From: CAMDKS01 sp964402975
Lineage (GTDB): Bacteria; Bdellovibrionota_B; Oligoflexia; Oligoflexales; RGVZ01
Reading direction: 5' to 3'
Assembly: GCA_964402975.1 (NCBI GenBank)
Contig: CAYOEM010000009.1
Coordinates: 48,777-112,776, forward strand
DNA: 64,000 bases
Positions within the stretch are counted from its first letter, which is position 1, and the number at the start of each line of letters is the position of its first letter. The position numbers and the translations under genes were made by a program. Shown one piece after another: positions 1 to 8,344 of the stretch. Under the pieces are notes generated by a model that was not told where the DNA came from, ran no database searches, and saw nothing but the letters and a program-made list of their open reading frames with translations.

Positions 1-634
1 ATTTGAAAAGCCAGGACACCTCAGCAAAGACGACCCCACTATTACACAATGTGATCTTTTTGATCTCGGAATCGGCATCACGCTCCTCGACAATTCGCGT
101 AAGACCGCCATTCCGATCTCTCACCAATCTGCCGTAACCCGTTGGGTCAATCACATGCATGCCCAAAACCCCCAGGGCTTGAGACGACCCTAGGCATGCG
201 GCGATAAACTGTCCAATCGTGTGGTGACTCATGGCAGGAGTATCCCCAGCACAAATCAAAACATAATGGGCCGAAGACGGCTGACCTTTCAGCAATTTTC
301 CGTGAGACCACTGTGGAGTTGTGGCGCTAGTGTATGCCTGTGACGCGGCCGCCACTGCGTCACCGGTGCCGCGTTGACCACTTTGAATCGCCACGCGAAG
401 CTCTGGGTGGAGGCTTAACAAGTCGGAGAAAGGGCCCATCTCCTGCGAGAGGACGAGGGTAAGGTCAGTTGCCCCAGCTTTTTTAACGACGTCCATCACC
501 CAAGACAGCATTGCACGGCCCATAACAGGATGAAGCACTTTCGGTAAGGTGCTCTTCATGCGAGTGCCCTTGCCGGCTGCAAGAATCAGTGCCGATATTG
601 TGGGGCTGGAAGCTGGCGAATTTTTTGGGGACAT
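1..634 (-). CDS. glmU: GlmU, N-terminal pyrophosphorylase part (cut by window edge)
   Basis: N-terminal 211 codons of bifunctional GlcNAc-1-P uridyltransferase/GlcN-1-P acetyltransferase, which makes UDP-GlcNAc for peptidoglycan and LPS in the cytoplasm. The reverse strand from the ATG at 634 reads without a stop to the window edge. It carries the nucleotidyltransferase signature LILAAGKGTRMKSTLPKVLHP (about residues 13-33), QSGQRGTGDAVAAA, an ICAGDTP metal/uridine loop, GYGRLVRD and IVEERDA, ending near the conserved CNSGVV segment. All are in the order of the GlmU Rossmann domain. The C-terminal left-handed beta-helix acetyltransferase part lies outside the window, so bifunctionality is inferred. 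The gene is divergent from the HEAT-repeat gene. Confidence 0.93.
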   Translation of the reverse strand, partial: MSPKNSPASSPTISALILAAGKGTRMKSTLPKVLHPVMGRAMLSWVMDVVKKAGATDLTLVLSQEMGPFSDLLSLHPELRVAIQSGQRGTGDAVAAASQAYTSATTPQWSHGKLLKGQPSSAHYVLICAGDTPAMSHHTIGQFIAACLGSSQALGVLGMHVIDPTGYGRLVRDRNGGLTRIVEERDADSEIKKITLCNSGVVFAEVSWLFK

Positions 635-785
635 ACGACGTTTTCCATAACCTTTTTTGACGAATTTTCGCTTGCAAAATATGCAGTTTAGCCCTTTTAC
701 TTGGGATGGTCACAGTTTTTTTGCTAGACTGCCATCGCCCGACAAGATTGAACTGAAGGGCATGGTCAGGGAAGGATGTATTTTC

Positions 786-1535
786 GTGGGACTATTTGAT
801 TTTATTAAGAATCTCGGTGGCAACCAGGAAGCGCGGATCACGAAATCTAGTGATATGGCCAAAAACCCAAAGGCCATTCGCGAGGATCGTTGGGCTGCCA
901 TTGAGTTTTTGGCTGACGAGGTGGCCGATACAAAAGCGGCCGTTCAGGGACTTCTTGCTCGTTTTGAGTTCAGCTTGGAACACGGAATTAACGACACGCG
1001 CGAGAAGGAAAAAGCGTTATCGGGAATCATGCGTCACGGCGAGGCGGCATTACCCATCGTTCTTGATCATTTAAAGACGACAACACGTATTGCATGGCCC
1101 ATTAAAATTCTGAAATCACTCGTACGAAACGACGAGCGGGTTGTGGAATGTTTGCTTGGCACTCTTGATTATTCGGATGTGTCATTCGATCAGGCAAGAA
1201 CTGATAAAAACTACGACATCCTTTGTCACCTTGCTGATTACAAGCGACATGGCCTGAAAGATCGAATTAGTCATTTTCTTTCCGCCCCTGATGAGCGGGT
1301 CCGCTATGCGGCGGCAGAGGTTTTGATGGAACAAGACCTTGAAGAGGTCGGGGAAACTCTCGAGAATCTGATGCGCGATGAAAATCCTGATAACTCCAGA
1401 ATTCGCCAAGCGGTTGTTCAAAAATACTTGGATCTGAATTGGGCCATCCAGAAACCCGAGGCTTTTGCGAATCGTCAGGTCATCGGACCAGTTTATATAA
1501 ACGATAAAAATCGCTTGGTGGTGAGCCAATCGTAG
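786..1535 (+). CDS. HEAT-repeat protein of unknown role
   Basis: 249-residue soluble protein without a signal peptide. It is helical and shows HEAT/PBS-lyase-like repeats, clearest around DERVRYAAAEVLMEQ and again at the ALPIVLDHL segment, so it is probably a protein-protein scaffold. The GTG at 786 is preferred because an AGGGAAGG ribosome-binding site lies about 10 nt upstream. An in-frame TTG at 657 would add 43 residues but has no ribosome-binding site. A possible promoter is TTGGGA (701-706), 18-nt spacer, TAGACT (725-730). It is divergent from glmU and followed by a VOC gene. No specific partner can be named. Confidence 0.8.
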   Translation: MGLFDFIKNLGGNQEARITKSSDMAKNPKAIREDRWAAIEFLADEVADTKAAVQGLLARFEFSLEHGINDTREKEKALSGIMRHGEAALPIVLDHLKTTTRIAWPIKILKSLVRNDERVVECLLGTLDYSDVSFDQARTDKNYDILCHLADYKRHGLKDRISHFLSAPDERVRYAAAEVLMEQDLEEVGETLENLMRDENPDNSRIRQAVVQKYLDLNWAIQKPEAFANRQVIGPVYINDKNRLVVSQS

Positions 1536-1598
1536 AACTATTTTAGGTTCAAACTGTACGCAAGACGGCTGGCGTCAGCAAAAGAAGAGGCGAGATCA

Positions 1599-2015
1599 GT
1601 GACAGACTTCACAGAAATTGACCCCAAGAAATTATGCCAAGTAGAAATCCACACTGCACGGTTGGATGTGAGTCGAAAATTTTACGAGGAGGTTTTCGGC
1701 TGGAAACCTGTTCCGGCGGAGATTCATAATTACGTCGTGTTGGACGTTCCGGAAGATTGTCCGTTTGGAATCAGCATCGTTCCGTCCATGGGCGCAAAGC
1801 CATCTTCGGGTCAAATTATTCTCTATTTTGAAGTAGAGGGTGCGGCACAAATAGCCGAACGAGCATCAAAATTTGGTGGCTCGAAGAAATTTGGTCCCAC
1901 TAGACTACCTGCCTATGGGGAAATCTGGCAGATTACAGACCCAGACGGTCACCGTTTTGGACTGTTTGAAAAACAAGCGGCCAACGTTAAACGTGGCGTT
2001 CCATTGAAGTCCTAA
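1599..2015 (+). CDS. VOC-superfamily (glyoxalase/bleomycin-resistance-like) protein
   Basis: 138-residue cytoplasmic protein with one vicinal-oxygen-chelate fold. It begins with CQVEIHTARLDVSRKFYEEVFGW, the usual beta-alpha start in which a His metal ligand lies in the first strand, and ends with DPDGHRFGLFE, the usual last strand with its Glu. The GTG start at 1599 follows an AGAAGAGG-type ribosome-binding site. The substrate cannot be read from the sequence. The family includes glyoxalase I, epimerases, dioxygenases and antibiotic-binding proteins. It is probably co-transcribed with the HEAT-repeat gene 63 nt upstream. Confidence 0.85.
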   Translation: MTDFTEIDPKKLCQVEIHTARLDVSRKFYEEVFGWKPVPAEIHNYVVLDVPEDCPFGISIVPSMGAKPSSGQIILYFEVEGAAQIAERASKFGGSKKFGPTRLPAYGEIWQITDPDGHRFGLFEKQAANVKRGVPLKS

Positions 2016-2030
2016 CCCGAATGCATAAAA

Positions 2031-3149
2031 TCAGATAATGCGTCGCTGAGCCTCGGGATGAATGCGAGACAGCAGCTCGTAATGAATTGTCTGAGCCCAG
2101 CCGGCCAGGTCCGCCGCACCAATATGCTCTGATCCATCCTGACCAATGAGGGTCACTAAATCACCCACACAAGGTGGTGCCGTACAGTGAGTGATGTCAA
2201 CCATCATCATGTTCATACAAATTCTGCCCACTATTGGGCATCGCTCCCCCCGAATAAGCACATAGGCAGGACTGCCAGACGCCATACGAGGGTAACCTTC
2301 GAAATATCCGACGGGCAGAACAGCCACTTGCATGTCTCTGCGCGCACGATAAGTACATCCGTAGCCGATGTATTGCCCTTGAGCTACTTGATTGATGCTA
2401 GTTACCTTTGTTCGCCAAGATAAAACTGGCTTTAAGTCAATCAGGCCACCATGAAGCTGTTTGTATGAAATCTTTGTGGCCTGACTAGGCCAGAAACCAT
2501 ACAAAGAAATGCCGACGCGCGACAAACCAAAACGGCTGTCATCAAGAATGAGTGTCGACGCCGAGGAAGCTGCATGCGAGATCACTGAAAACTTTCTTGC
2601 AATAAACTCTGAGCGTGCCGCATCAAATTTCTCCATCTGGAGCTTGGCATAATCGTGTTCAGTCACGTCCTCGACATTCGAAAAATGCATGCACACGCCA
2701 CGAACGTGCTTTTTATGCGGTAAAAGCCTGTCGGCTATTTTCCGCGCATCAACTGGACGAAAACCTTGACGACTCATGCCTGTATCAAATTCGATATGCA
2801 CGTCTGGTCGTTTTTCCGACAAAAGCCAAGCGGCTAGTCCCTCTTCGTGACCCAAAAAAAGCTCCAATTTGTTTTGGGAAGCCGTCATCATCTGCTCCGG
2901 TACAAATGGACCTACGACGAGGATACGTCCGTCAAAACCTAACTGACGAAGCGAAGCGCCTTCTTCGACATAATTGACACAAATCCACTCGACACCCTCG
3001 GAAGCTAGGATACGGTAAACTTCCGATAATCCATGTCCGTAGGCGTTGCTTTTTAGAACAACAGCCAATTTGTCCTTACCGACCATCTCAGCCAGCAAAC
3101 GAAAATTGTGCCGCAAATTTTCCGGATTTAACTCTATCCAATTAATCAT
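2031..3149 (-). CDS. alr: Alanine racemase
   Basis: PLP enzyme converting L-Ala to D-Ala for peptidoglycan. The 372-residue protein matches the family length. The PLP lysine is K33 in VVLKSNAYGHG. The catalytic-tyrosine region reads IGYGCTYRA, and the C-terminal beta domain carries VGRICMNMMMVDIT and LLSRIHPEAQR, typical of Alr. The ATG at 3149 is chosen because translation then begins MINWIELNPENLRHN as in homologues. A TTG at 3170 would add seven residues. The gene is downstream of, and in the same direction as, the exported four-repeat gene (54-nt gap), so the two may share a transcript. Confidence 0.95.
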   Translation of the reverse strand: MINWIELNPENLRHNFRLLAEMVGKDKLAVVLKSNAYGHGLSEVYRILASEGVEWICVNYVEEGASLRQLGFDGRILVVGPFVPEQMMTASQNKLELFLGHEEGLAAWLLSEKRPDVHIEFDTGMSRQGFRPVDARKIADRLLPHKKHVRGVCMHFSNVEDVTEHDYAKLQMEKFDAARSEFIARKFSVISHAASSASTLILDDSRFGLSRVGISLYGFWPSQATKISYKQLHGGLIDLKPVLSWRTKVTSINQVAQGQYIGYGCTYRARRDMQVAVLPVGYFEGYPRMASGSPAYVLIRGERCPIVGRICMNMMMVDITHCTAPPCVGDLVTLIGQDGSEHIGAADLAGWAQTIHYELLSRIHPEAQRRII

Positions 3150-3203
3150 ATTGATCCCGACTAGCCTCAAGGCGTGACGACAGCCTTGTCTCTAGTCATT
3201 GTA

Positions 3204-4472
3204 TCAATTGAGAATGGTTCCGAAAACTCTTAGTCCAAAGACCTTGGGAATAGGCCCTCTCTCGGGAAGCACGAGCGGCGCGTCACGTCGCTGATTAACA
3301 TTAGCGGAAGATGCCTGGCAGACTGACTGCCTGGATCCAACCATAACCCCCAAGGCGTTATTACCCCATGTATCCACTCCGGCCAAAACGCCAAGAGCCC
3401 GGGTACACTGCAAGCCTTTGGCAGTTACGGTTAATTTGTCGCCATATCCACGGCGAACAGAATCCACGGACACCGCTGGCAAAATCTGATAATTCAAATC
3501 GACACTTTTAGCGAGTTCAGCCAAATCCTTGGCCGCAATGGGTTTCGGCTCCACGTTTACCGGAGTCAGCAACCCAGGAAGCTTGTACAAGTCTTTGTGG
3601 TTTCTTTCACTGTTGCACACCAATGATGGAATGAACGCCGTTACAACTGCTACCTCGCGACCAGCCTGGCCAGTAAAAAGCAAGCCCAGTGGTGTTTCCC
3701 TGCAGTTTCGCTGCCACGATGCTAATAGATCTCCTCGCCTAGAAACAGCAACGGAATCAGGGGCAACAACTCGTAAAACATAAGATGTTTCAATTTTACC
3801 AGGACGCTCTGCCAGTATTAGGGAATCTGGCGAAAGGTTCACTTTGGTAAGAGTGATTCTTTTCACCTCACGAGGACAGTTTGTTTTTGTGCGCACATCC
3901 TGGTCGTCTTTAGCGCCTAGGACTACTGATAACTCAATTTTTGGGCTGCGTTGTGACACAAGCGGTCGAAGCAAAATACCCTCAACAGGTCTGCATGAGT
4001 TCTGCCAACCCACCGACAACCCGCCACGGGAAGACCCCACGTCGAGCGCCTCATCTAGCGTCACCCGACGAGGTTCACTGATGTCGACAGCACGGACCTT
4101 GGATCCTGCCGTAACGGGTATAGAAAATGACGTCTCACTCGGCAGCGATGAGCAAAAGGTCTCCCCGCGGTCCACGATAGCCGCCACTTCAAGGATTTTT
4201 ACAAGGTTGCTGCCACTGTTTGATGCATCTTTAGGCGAGCCGGCGTCCAGTGTGCGCTCACGCACAAGAATCCCTCTAAAGGTTTCGCCGCAGGCCAAGG
4301 GAAAGCTTGCCTTAACCGTTGCACCCAATCCGGAATCAACTACGTCTAAAAGCTTTACTGGCTTCATCAAAGCTAACCGAGCAACTTTTTTGGGCCCAGC
4401 TTCGGCCGAGGTGCCGACGACCAAGCCAGCCAATGCGGCCGCCACTAGCAAAGATTTACCACGAAGAATCAT
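3204..4472 (-). CDS. Exported protein with four cysteine-pair repeats, function unknown
   Basis: 422 residues. A signal peptide (MILRGKSLLVAAALAGLVVG, cleavage probably after SAEA near residue 25) sends it to the periplasm or beyond. The mature part has exactly eight cysteines in four pairs: C61/C107, C160/C199, C257/C286 and C356/C385. The first cysteines are 99, 97 and 99 residues apart, and each is followed by a G-(I/L/V)-L stretch (FRGILV, VEGILL, PLGLLF, ALGVLA). Repeats 2 and 3 share WQ-N-CR. This indicates four tandem domains of about 98 residues, each with a likely disulphide. No known family was recognised. It is transcribed toward alr. Confidence 0.8.
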   Translation of the reverse strand: MILRGKSLLVAAALAGLVVGTSAEAGPKKVARLALMKPVKLLDVVDSGLGATVKASFPLACGETFRGILVRERTLDAGSPKDASNSGSNLVKILEVAAIVDRGETFCSSLPSETSFSIPVTAGSKVRAVDISEPRRVTLDEALDVGSSRGGLSVGWQNSCRPVEGILLRPLVSQRSPKIELSVVLGAKDDQDVRTKTNCPREVKRITLTKVNLSPDSLILAERPGKIETSYVLRVVAPDSVAVSRRGDLLASWQRNCRETPLGLLFTGQAGREVAVVTAFIPSLVCNSERNHKDLYKLPGLLTPVNVEPKPIAAKDLAELAKSVDLNYQILPAVSVDSVRRGYGDKLTVTAKGLQCTRALGVLAGVDTWGNNALGVMVGSRQSVCQASSANVNQRRDAPLVLPERGPIPKVFGLRVFGTILN

Positions 4473-4773
4473 ACCGTCTAAAACCCCATCAGTGGTTTAG
4501 AAGATTGAATTATTTATTTAAAATGCCATTCTTTCTAACAAATTATTAATAAAAAGTCAATATATTTTATGATTAATATCCGGCCACCGGCAAAGAGCCC
4601 TTGCCGCCTGGGACTTGGACATAACTAGCTAGAATTGGTTGAAAATAAGCCTCTCAAACAGATGGTTGCATCCCTGACATGTCTCTGGTAAAGTCCAGCC
4701 CTCAACCGACGTGTATAGTTGTTAACCTGCTGGAATAACACGTCTTTTAAACAACTGGAGTTTCGGACAACCT
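4473..4773. other. Intergenic region upstream of rpmH, AT-rich in its left half
   Basis: 301 nt between the exported four-repeat gene and rpmH, which are divergent. About 4500-4580 is strongly AT-rich. The right part carries the rpmH promoter candidate. No gene and no DnaA box (TTATCCACA type, either strand) was seen, so an origin role is not supported. Confidence 0.6.
4666..4694 (+). promoter_or_regulatory. Sigma-70-type promoter for the rpmH operon
   Basis: TTGCAT (4666-4671), a 17-nt spacer and TAAAGT (4689-4694). It lies about 80 nt upstream of the rpmH ATG, at the start of the rpmH-rnpA-yidD-yidC-jag-mnmE run. Spacing and hexamers are near consensus. Inferred from sequence only. Confidence 0.6.
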
Positions 4774-4923
4774 ATGAAACGTACATTTCAACCTCACAAT
4801 AAGCGTCGTGTTCGCACTCATGGATTTCGTGCACGAATGAAAACTGCATCTGGCCGGGCAGTACTAGCTCTTCGCAGAGCCAAAGGTCGCAAAAAAATAG
4901 CTGTTACCGCTTACGAAAAATAA
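4774..4923 (+). CDS. rpmH: 50S ribosomal protein L34
   Basis: 49-residue, very basic protein, a structural component of the large ribosomal subunit. The sequence MKRTFQPHNKRRVRTHGF followed by RARMKTASGRAVLALRRAKGR is the invariant L34 pattern. The ATG at 4774 follows ACTGGAG about 16 nt upstream, a rather distant ribosome-binding site. It is the first gene of the conserved rpmH-rnpA-yidD-yidC cluster. A 139-nt gap separates it from rnpA. Confidence 0.97.
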   Translation: MKRTFQPHNKRRVRTHGFRARMKTASGRAVLALRRAKGRKKIAVTAYEK

Positions 4924-5062
4924 TTTGTTTACCTCAGACCGCTTATGATCGGTTTGACTTGTTGATCGCAGCATGGCCCGTAGATTTCAGGCCGATGTCA
5001 TGCACTGCGTTTTCACGTGTAACTTTGCTTCAGAATCAATTTTATGGAAGGCCTAGCAACTT

Positions 5063-5473
5063 ATGGCCCGATTTACAAAATCTCAACGGCTACTCTCGAG
5101 CCGCGACTTTGACCAGGTGCTCGACAGCCCGGGAACAAAAGTGACTTGTCCGGACTTTGTGCTGGTGGCTTCCGTGCAGAAAAATGAACGTCCGACCAGT
5201 CGGCTCGGACTGATCGTCAGCGGAAAAGTTGGTAATGCCGTGACTCGCAATAAGATTAAACGTTCAATCAGGAGCGTCTTTAAGGAAAATCTGTCCATGT
5301 CGCAAGAGCTGGCTGGCCACGACTTAGTCGTTATTGCAAGGCCGGCCATCGTTATGAAGAACGGCCGCTTAAAAGAGAACATTCAGGATCGATTTCTGTT
5401 GTGCAGCCAACGCCTCATGAGGCAAGTCGCGTCAAAATCAGGGACTTTCAATCAAGGAATCAAAAACCATTGA
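5063..5473 (+). CDS. rnpA: Ribonuclease P protein component
   Basis: 136-residue basic protein that binds RNase P RNA and helps it recognise the 5' leader of pre-tRNAs. The RNR motif region is present as GNAVTRNKIKRSIRSVF (about residues 56-72), preceded by SRLGLIVSGKVG, both diagnostic. The ATG at 5063 starts MARFTKSQRLLSSRDFDQV, matching the usual N-terminus. Its stop TGA overlaps the proposed TTG start of yidD, which suggests coupled translation. The C-terminal tail of about 20 residues is slightly longer than in many family members. Confidence 0.96.
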   Translation: MARFTKSQRLLSSRDFDQVLDSPGTKVTCPDFVLVASVQKNERPTSRLGLIVSGKVGNAVTRNKIKRSIRSVFKENLSMSQELAGHDLVVIARPAIVMKNGRLKENIQDRFLLCSQRLMRQVASKSGTFNQGIKNH

Positions 5474-5688
5474 TCAGTTTGATTTTGAAAATTTTGGTTC
5501 GCTTATACCAGGTAACCCTGTCACCCCTTCTTGCTTTGCTTGGGGCCGAGTGCAGATTCCATCCATCATGTTCACACTATGCGAGTCATTGCTTGGAGAA
5601 AGATCACCTTTCACTGGCTCTCGGGAAAATATCCCGACGCCTACTCAAGTGCGGACCGTGGCATCCCGGGGGAGTTGATCTACCATGA
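5470..5688 (+). CDS. yidD: Membrane protein insertion efficiency factor YidD
   Basis: Small amphipathic inner-membrane-associated protein that assists YidC-dependent insertion. Hallmarks are LVRLYQVTLSPLLALLG, CRFHPSCSHYA with its cysteines, LKCGPWHPGG and the C-terminal D. The TTG at 5470 gives 72 residues, close to the family norm, follows AAGGA by 11 nt and overlaps the rnpA stop (TTGA). A GTG at 5401 would add 23 residues inside rnpA and lacks homology to the usual N-terminus. The stop overlaps the yidC start (ATGA). The exact start is the uncertain point; the identity is firm. Confidence 0.9.
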   Translation: MISLILKILVRLYQVTLSPLLALLGAECRFHPSCSHYASHCLEKDHLSLALGKISRRLLKCGPWHPGGVDLP

Positions 5689-7364
5689 GAACTCAAGAAA
5701 AAGAGATGGGCTCTAATCGCGGCACGCTCGTAGCCATGGCACTTTGTTTTGGGCTATTCCTTCTTTGGAATCAGTATTTGACCAACAAATATCCAGACTA
5801 TTACCGAAAAAAAGAACCCGCGACTGCTCCGAAGTCTGATACGTCGGCAAGCCCGAGTAACCAGACCACAGACAGCACTACACCATCATCGCCTTCTACA
5901 GTGGCCACCACGCCGGCACAAACGGCGTTGGCCAACGTCAGCAAACTACCGCCGAAAGATCTTATTTTTGACGGTCGAGATGCAACGTTCACCTTTTCCC
6001 AAGAACTCGGCTCTCTGACGTCGGCCAAGTTAAAAAACTATCGCGAGTCAAATCGACCCGACAGTAGTCTTGTCGAGCTTTTTGCGCGTCCAGCATCTGT
6101 TCAAGCATATACGGTCCCAGCACCGTCAAAAGATCAAGCATTACCTTTCTCAGCTGAAAAAACTCCGACTGGTCTGGTGTTCTCCCGACAAGAAGGTGAT
6201 TGGATGATCAGACAGGCTTGGACTCTACCAACGGAAGGCTACGCCGGGAGTCTTGAAATCTCTTTTACCAACACATCCAAAGACGCAAAGCCTTTGACGG
6301 CTTCGATATTCACGGAGTTGGGGGCCCGCGTAGATGTCGCGAAAGGGTCGTTTCTGGCGCCTGCAACTCCTGGAGAACAGCCCAGATTCCTAAGCCAAGC
6401 TGACGGCAGTGACGAGTTCACCAATCTGGAGGACTTTTGCAAAGATCAGCGGTTTGAAGTGAAGGCACCCAACCGTAAGCTTGATTTCTTCGGATTTGAC
6501 ACACACTACTTCGCTTTCGCTTTACTTCCCAAGGCACCCGCCTCATACCGCACGACTTTTGCTGGCACTGGCGCTCCAGGCTCTAGTCTGTGCGAAATCA
6601 GCATAAACGCTCAATCTGATCTTGGCACCGTTCAGCCACAGCAAACAGCGAAGATCTCGTATGACATGTATATTGGCCCCAAAGAGGTTGAGCTACTCAC
6701 AGCTTTTAATCCGAAACTTAAGACCACTTTAGGCCTAGGTTGGCTTGACATGATCGCTCATCCTCTTCTTCTCTCGATAAAAGGTTTATTTAAGTTCACT
6801 GGCAACTACGGCGTAGCCATCATTTTGCTAACGATACTTCTGAAAATTCTATTCTTCCCTCTGACAAAACAAGCAGCACAAAGTGCTGCGAAAATGAAAA
6901 AGATCTCGCCAGAGATGGCAAAACTCAAAGAAAAGTATCAAAACGACCCTCAAAAAATGCAAATGGAGCTTATGAAATTCATGAGCGCCCACAATGTGAA
7001 CCCCATGAAAGGGTGCCTCCCAATTCTGCCAACGATCCCAGTTTTCTTTGCGCTATTTAGGGTTTTGTCAGCTTCGATTGATCTTCGTCATGCGCCGTTT
7101 GTAGGCTGGATCACTGACCTTTCGGCAAAGGATCCGTATTTTATAACACCCATCATTTTGACTGTGTTCATGTTCATCCAGCAAAAGATGACGCCTATGA
7201 CAGGGATCGATAAAACGCAAGAACGTGTACTTATGTTCATGCCCCTTATATTTGGGGTCATGATGATCACTTTACCTTCAGGGTTGGTGTTATACATGCT
7301 GACAAACACCATCGTTTCTATCGGACAGCAGCAGTACCTAAACAGGAAATTCGCAAACATTTAA
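5685..7364 (+). CDS. yidC: Membrane protein insertase YidC
   Basis: 559-residue Oxa1/YidC insertase that inserts and folds inner-membrane proteins alone or with SecYEG. There is an N-terminal membrane segment (about residues 13-31), a Ser/Thr/Pro-rich linker (about 45-85) and the periplasmic P1 beta domain of the Gram-negative form (about 90-345). The conserved core begins near GNYGVAIILLTILLKILFFP, followed by the positively charged cytoplasmic loop (KMKKISPEMAKLKEKYQ) and further membrane helices, including FFALFRVLSASIDLRHAPF. ATGA overlap with yidD. Homologues in this cluster position are well established. Confidence 0.97.
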   Translation: MRTQEKEMGSNRGTLVAMALCFGLFLLWNQYLTNKYPDYYRKKEPATAPKSDTSASPSNQTTDSTTPSSPSTVATTPAQTALANVSKLPPKDLIFDGRDATFTFSQELGSLTSAKLKNYRESNRPDSSLVELFARPASVQAYTVPAPSKDQALPFSAEKTPTGLVFSRQEGDWMIRQAWTLPTEGYAGSLEISFTNTSKDAKPLTASIFTELGARVDVAKGSFLAPATPGEQPRFLSQADGSDEFTNLEDFCKDQRFEVKAPNRKLDFFGFDTHYFAFALLPKAPASYRTTFAGTGAPGSSLCEISINAQSDLGTVQPQQTAKISYDMYIGPKEVELLTAFNPKLKTTLGLGWLDMIAHPLLLSIKGLFKFTGNYGVAIILLTILLKILFFPLTKQAAQSAAKMKKISPEMAKLKEKYQNDPQKMQMELMKFMSAHNVNPMKGCLPILPTIPVFFALFRVLSASIDLRHAPFVGWITDLSAKDPYFITPIILTVFMFIQQKMTPMTGIDKTQERVLMFMPLIFGVMMITLPSGLVLYMLTNTIVSIGQQQYLNRKFANI

Positions 7365-7412
7365 GACGCAACTCATAACTTGAAATCATGGTCTAAAAAC
7401 AGGAGTCTAAAC

Positions 7413-8321
7413 ATGAACACAAACAGAAATCGACAACCCATCCGCATCGAAGCAAAGTCCGTTGAGCAAGCGGTCACCCTGGCTTGCGTAAAGCTAAACT
7501 GCTCCAAAGAAGATCTTGAATTTAAAGTCCTCAAGGAGCCAAAGCCTGGTCTTGTCAGCTTCTTCATGGGGGCCAAAGCTGAAATCGAGGCATGGCCGAG
7601 GTCCACGACGAACAGGCACCGACATGATCGTAAGGGTGCTGAGCACGGCACTCGCGAAGGTGGACGCCCACACGGAAGGTCTCATGACCACAAAGATCGC
7701 CGCGGACACTCCAAAATGGGCGGCCGTGATCATGGCGAACGAAAAATGGATGGCCGCCAGCCACGAGAGCCAAAGGCTCCCGCCGAACCTCTAACCGCTG
7801 AAGCTCAAGCGCAACTCGAACGCGACATTAGTCAGTTCTGCAAAGAGCTTTGTGAAAAAATCGTTGGTGAAAGTGTGGATGTTTCCTCTGCTATGCTTGA
7901 CGGCAAACTCAAGATCGAAGTGGATAACGCTGCCGTTGCCAACATCATTCAAACAAATACAAAATTCGTAGAAAGCCTCGAACACCTTCTACGCAAGAAG
8001 CCCCGCTACCTCAAACAGGAGCTGCCATTCCGCATCTTCATTGACGCCCAAGGTAGCCGCAAAGGCCGCGAGGAAGAGCTTATCCGAATCGCTCGCGAAA
8101 AAGCCGAAGAAGTCGTATCTACGGGTCAAAAGTGCGTTCTTGACTATAAGAGCGCAGCGGACCGTAAAATCATCCATATGGCGCTCGAGAACGATACTCG
8201 AGTCTACACTAAATCAATCGGCAACGGACCAAGCCGCAAATTAATGATTCTTCTCTCGCGCGGCCGCAAGCCTGAGGGTAAAAACGACCAATCCGAGGAG
8301 GCTCTCGAGGCCAATCATTGA
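7413..8321 (+). CDS. jag: Jag/KhpB-type RNA-binding protein
   Basis: 302-residue cytoplasmic RNA-binding protein. It has the Jag N domain (residues 8-58, ending GLVSFFMGAKAEIEA), a KH-like domain (about 130-215) and an R3H domain with the R-x3-H core in the stretch DRKIIHMALENDTRVYTKS. Between the N and KH domains lies an unusual linker (about 64-126) very rich in His, Arg, Gly and Lys with eight histidines, longer than in most homologues. The ATG at 7413 follows AGGAG by seven nt. An upstream in-frame start at 7380 lacks a ribosome-binding site. Its place directly after yidC is conserved across bacteria. Confidence 0.93.
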   Translation: MNTNRNRQPIRIEAKSVEQAVTLACVKLNCSKEDLEFKVLKEPKPGLVSFFMGAKAEIEAWPRSTTNRHRHDRKGAEHGTREGGRPHGRSHDHKDRRGHSKMGGRDHGERKMDGRQPREPKAPAEPLTAEAQAQLERDISQFCKELCEKIVGESVDVSSAMLDGKLKIEVDNAAVANIIQTNTKFVESLEHLLRKKPRYLKQELPFRIFIDAQGSRKGREEELIRIAREKAEEVVSTGQKCVLDYKSAADRKIIHMALENDTRVYTKSIGNGPSRKLMILLSRGRKPEGKNDQSEEALEANH

Positions 8322-8344
8322 CCTGATGGCCTCGTGCAATCTTT

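Noticed and set aside
4500..4580. AT-rich stretch as a possible replication origin
   Set aside because: No DnaA boxes or dnaA gene nearby. AT-rich promoter upstream DNA explains it.
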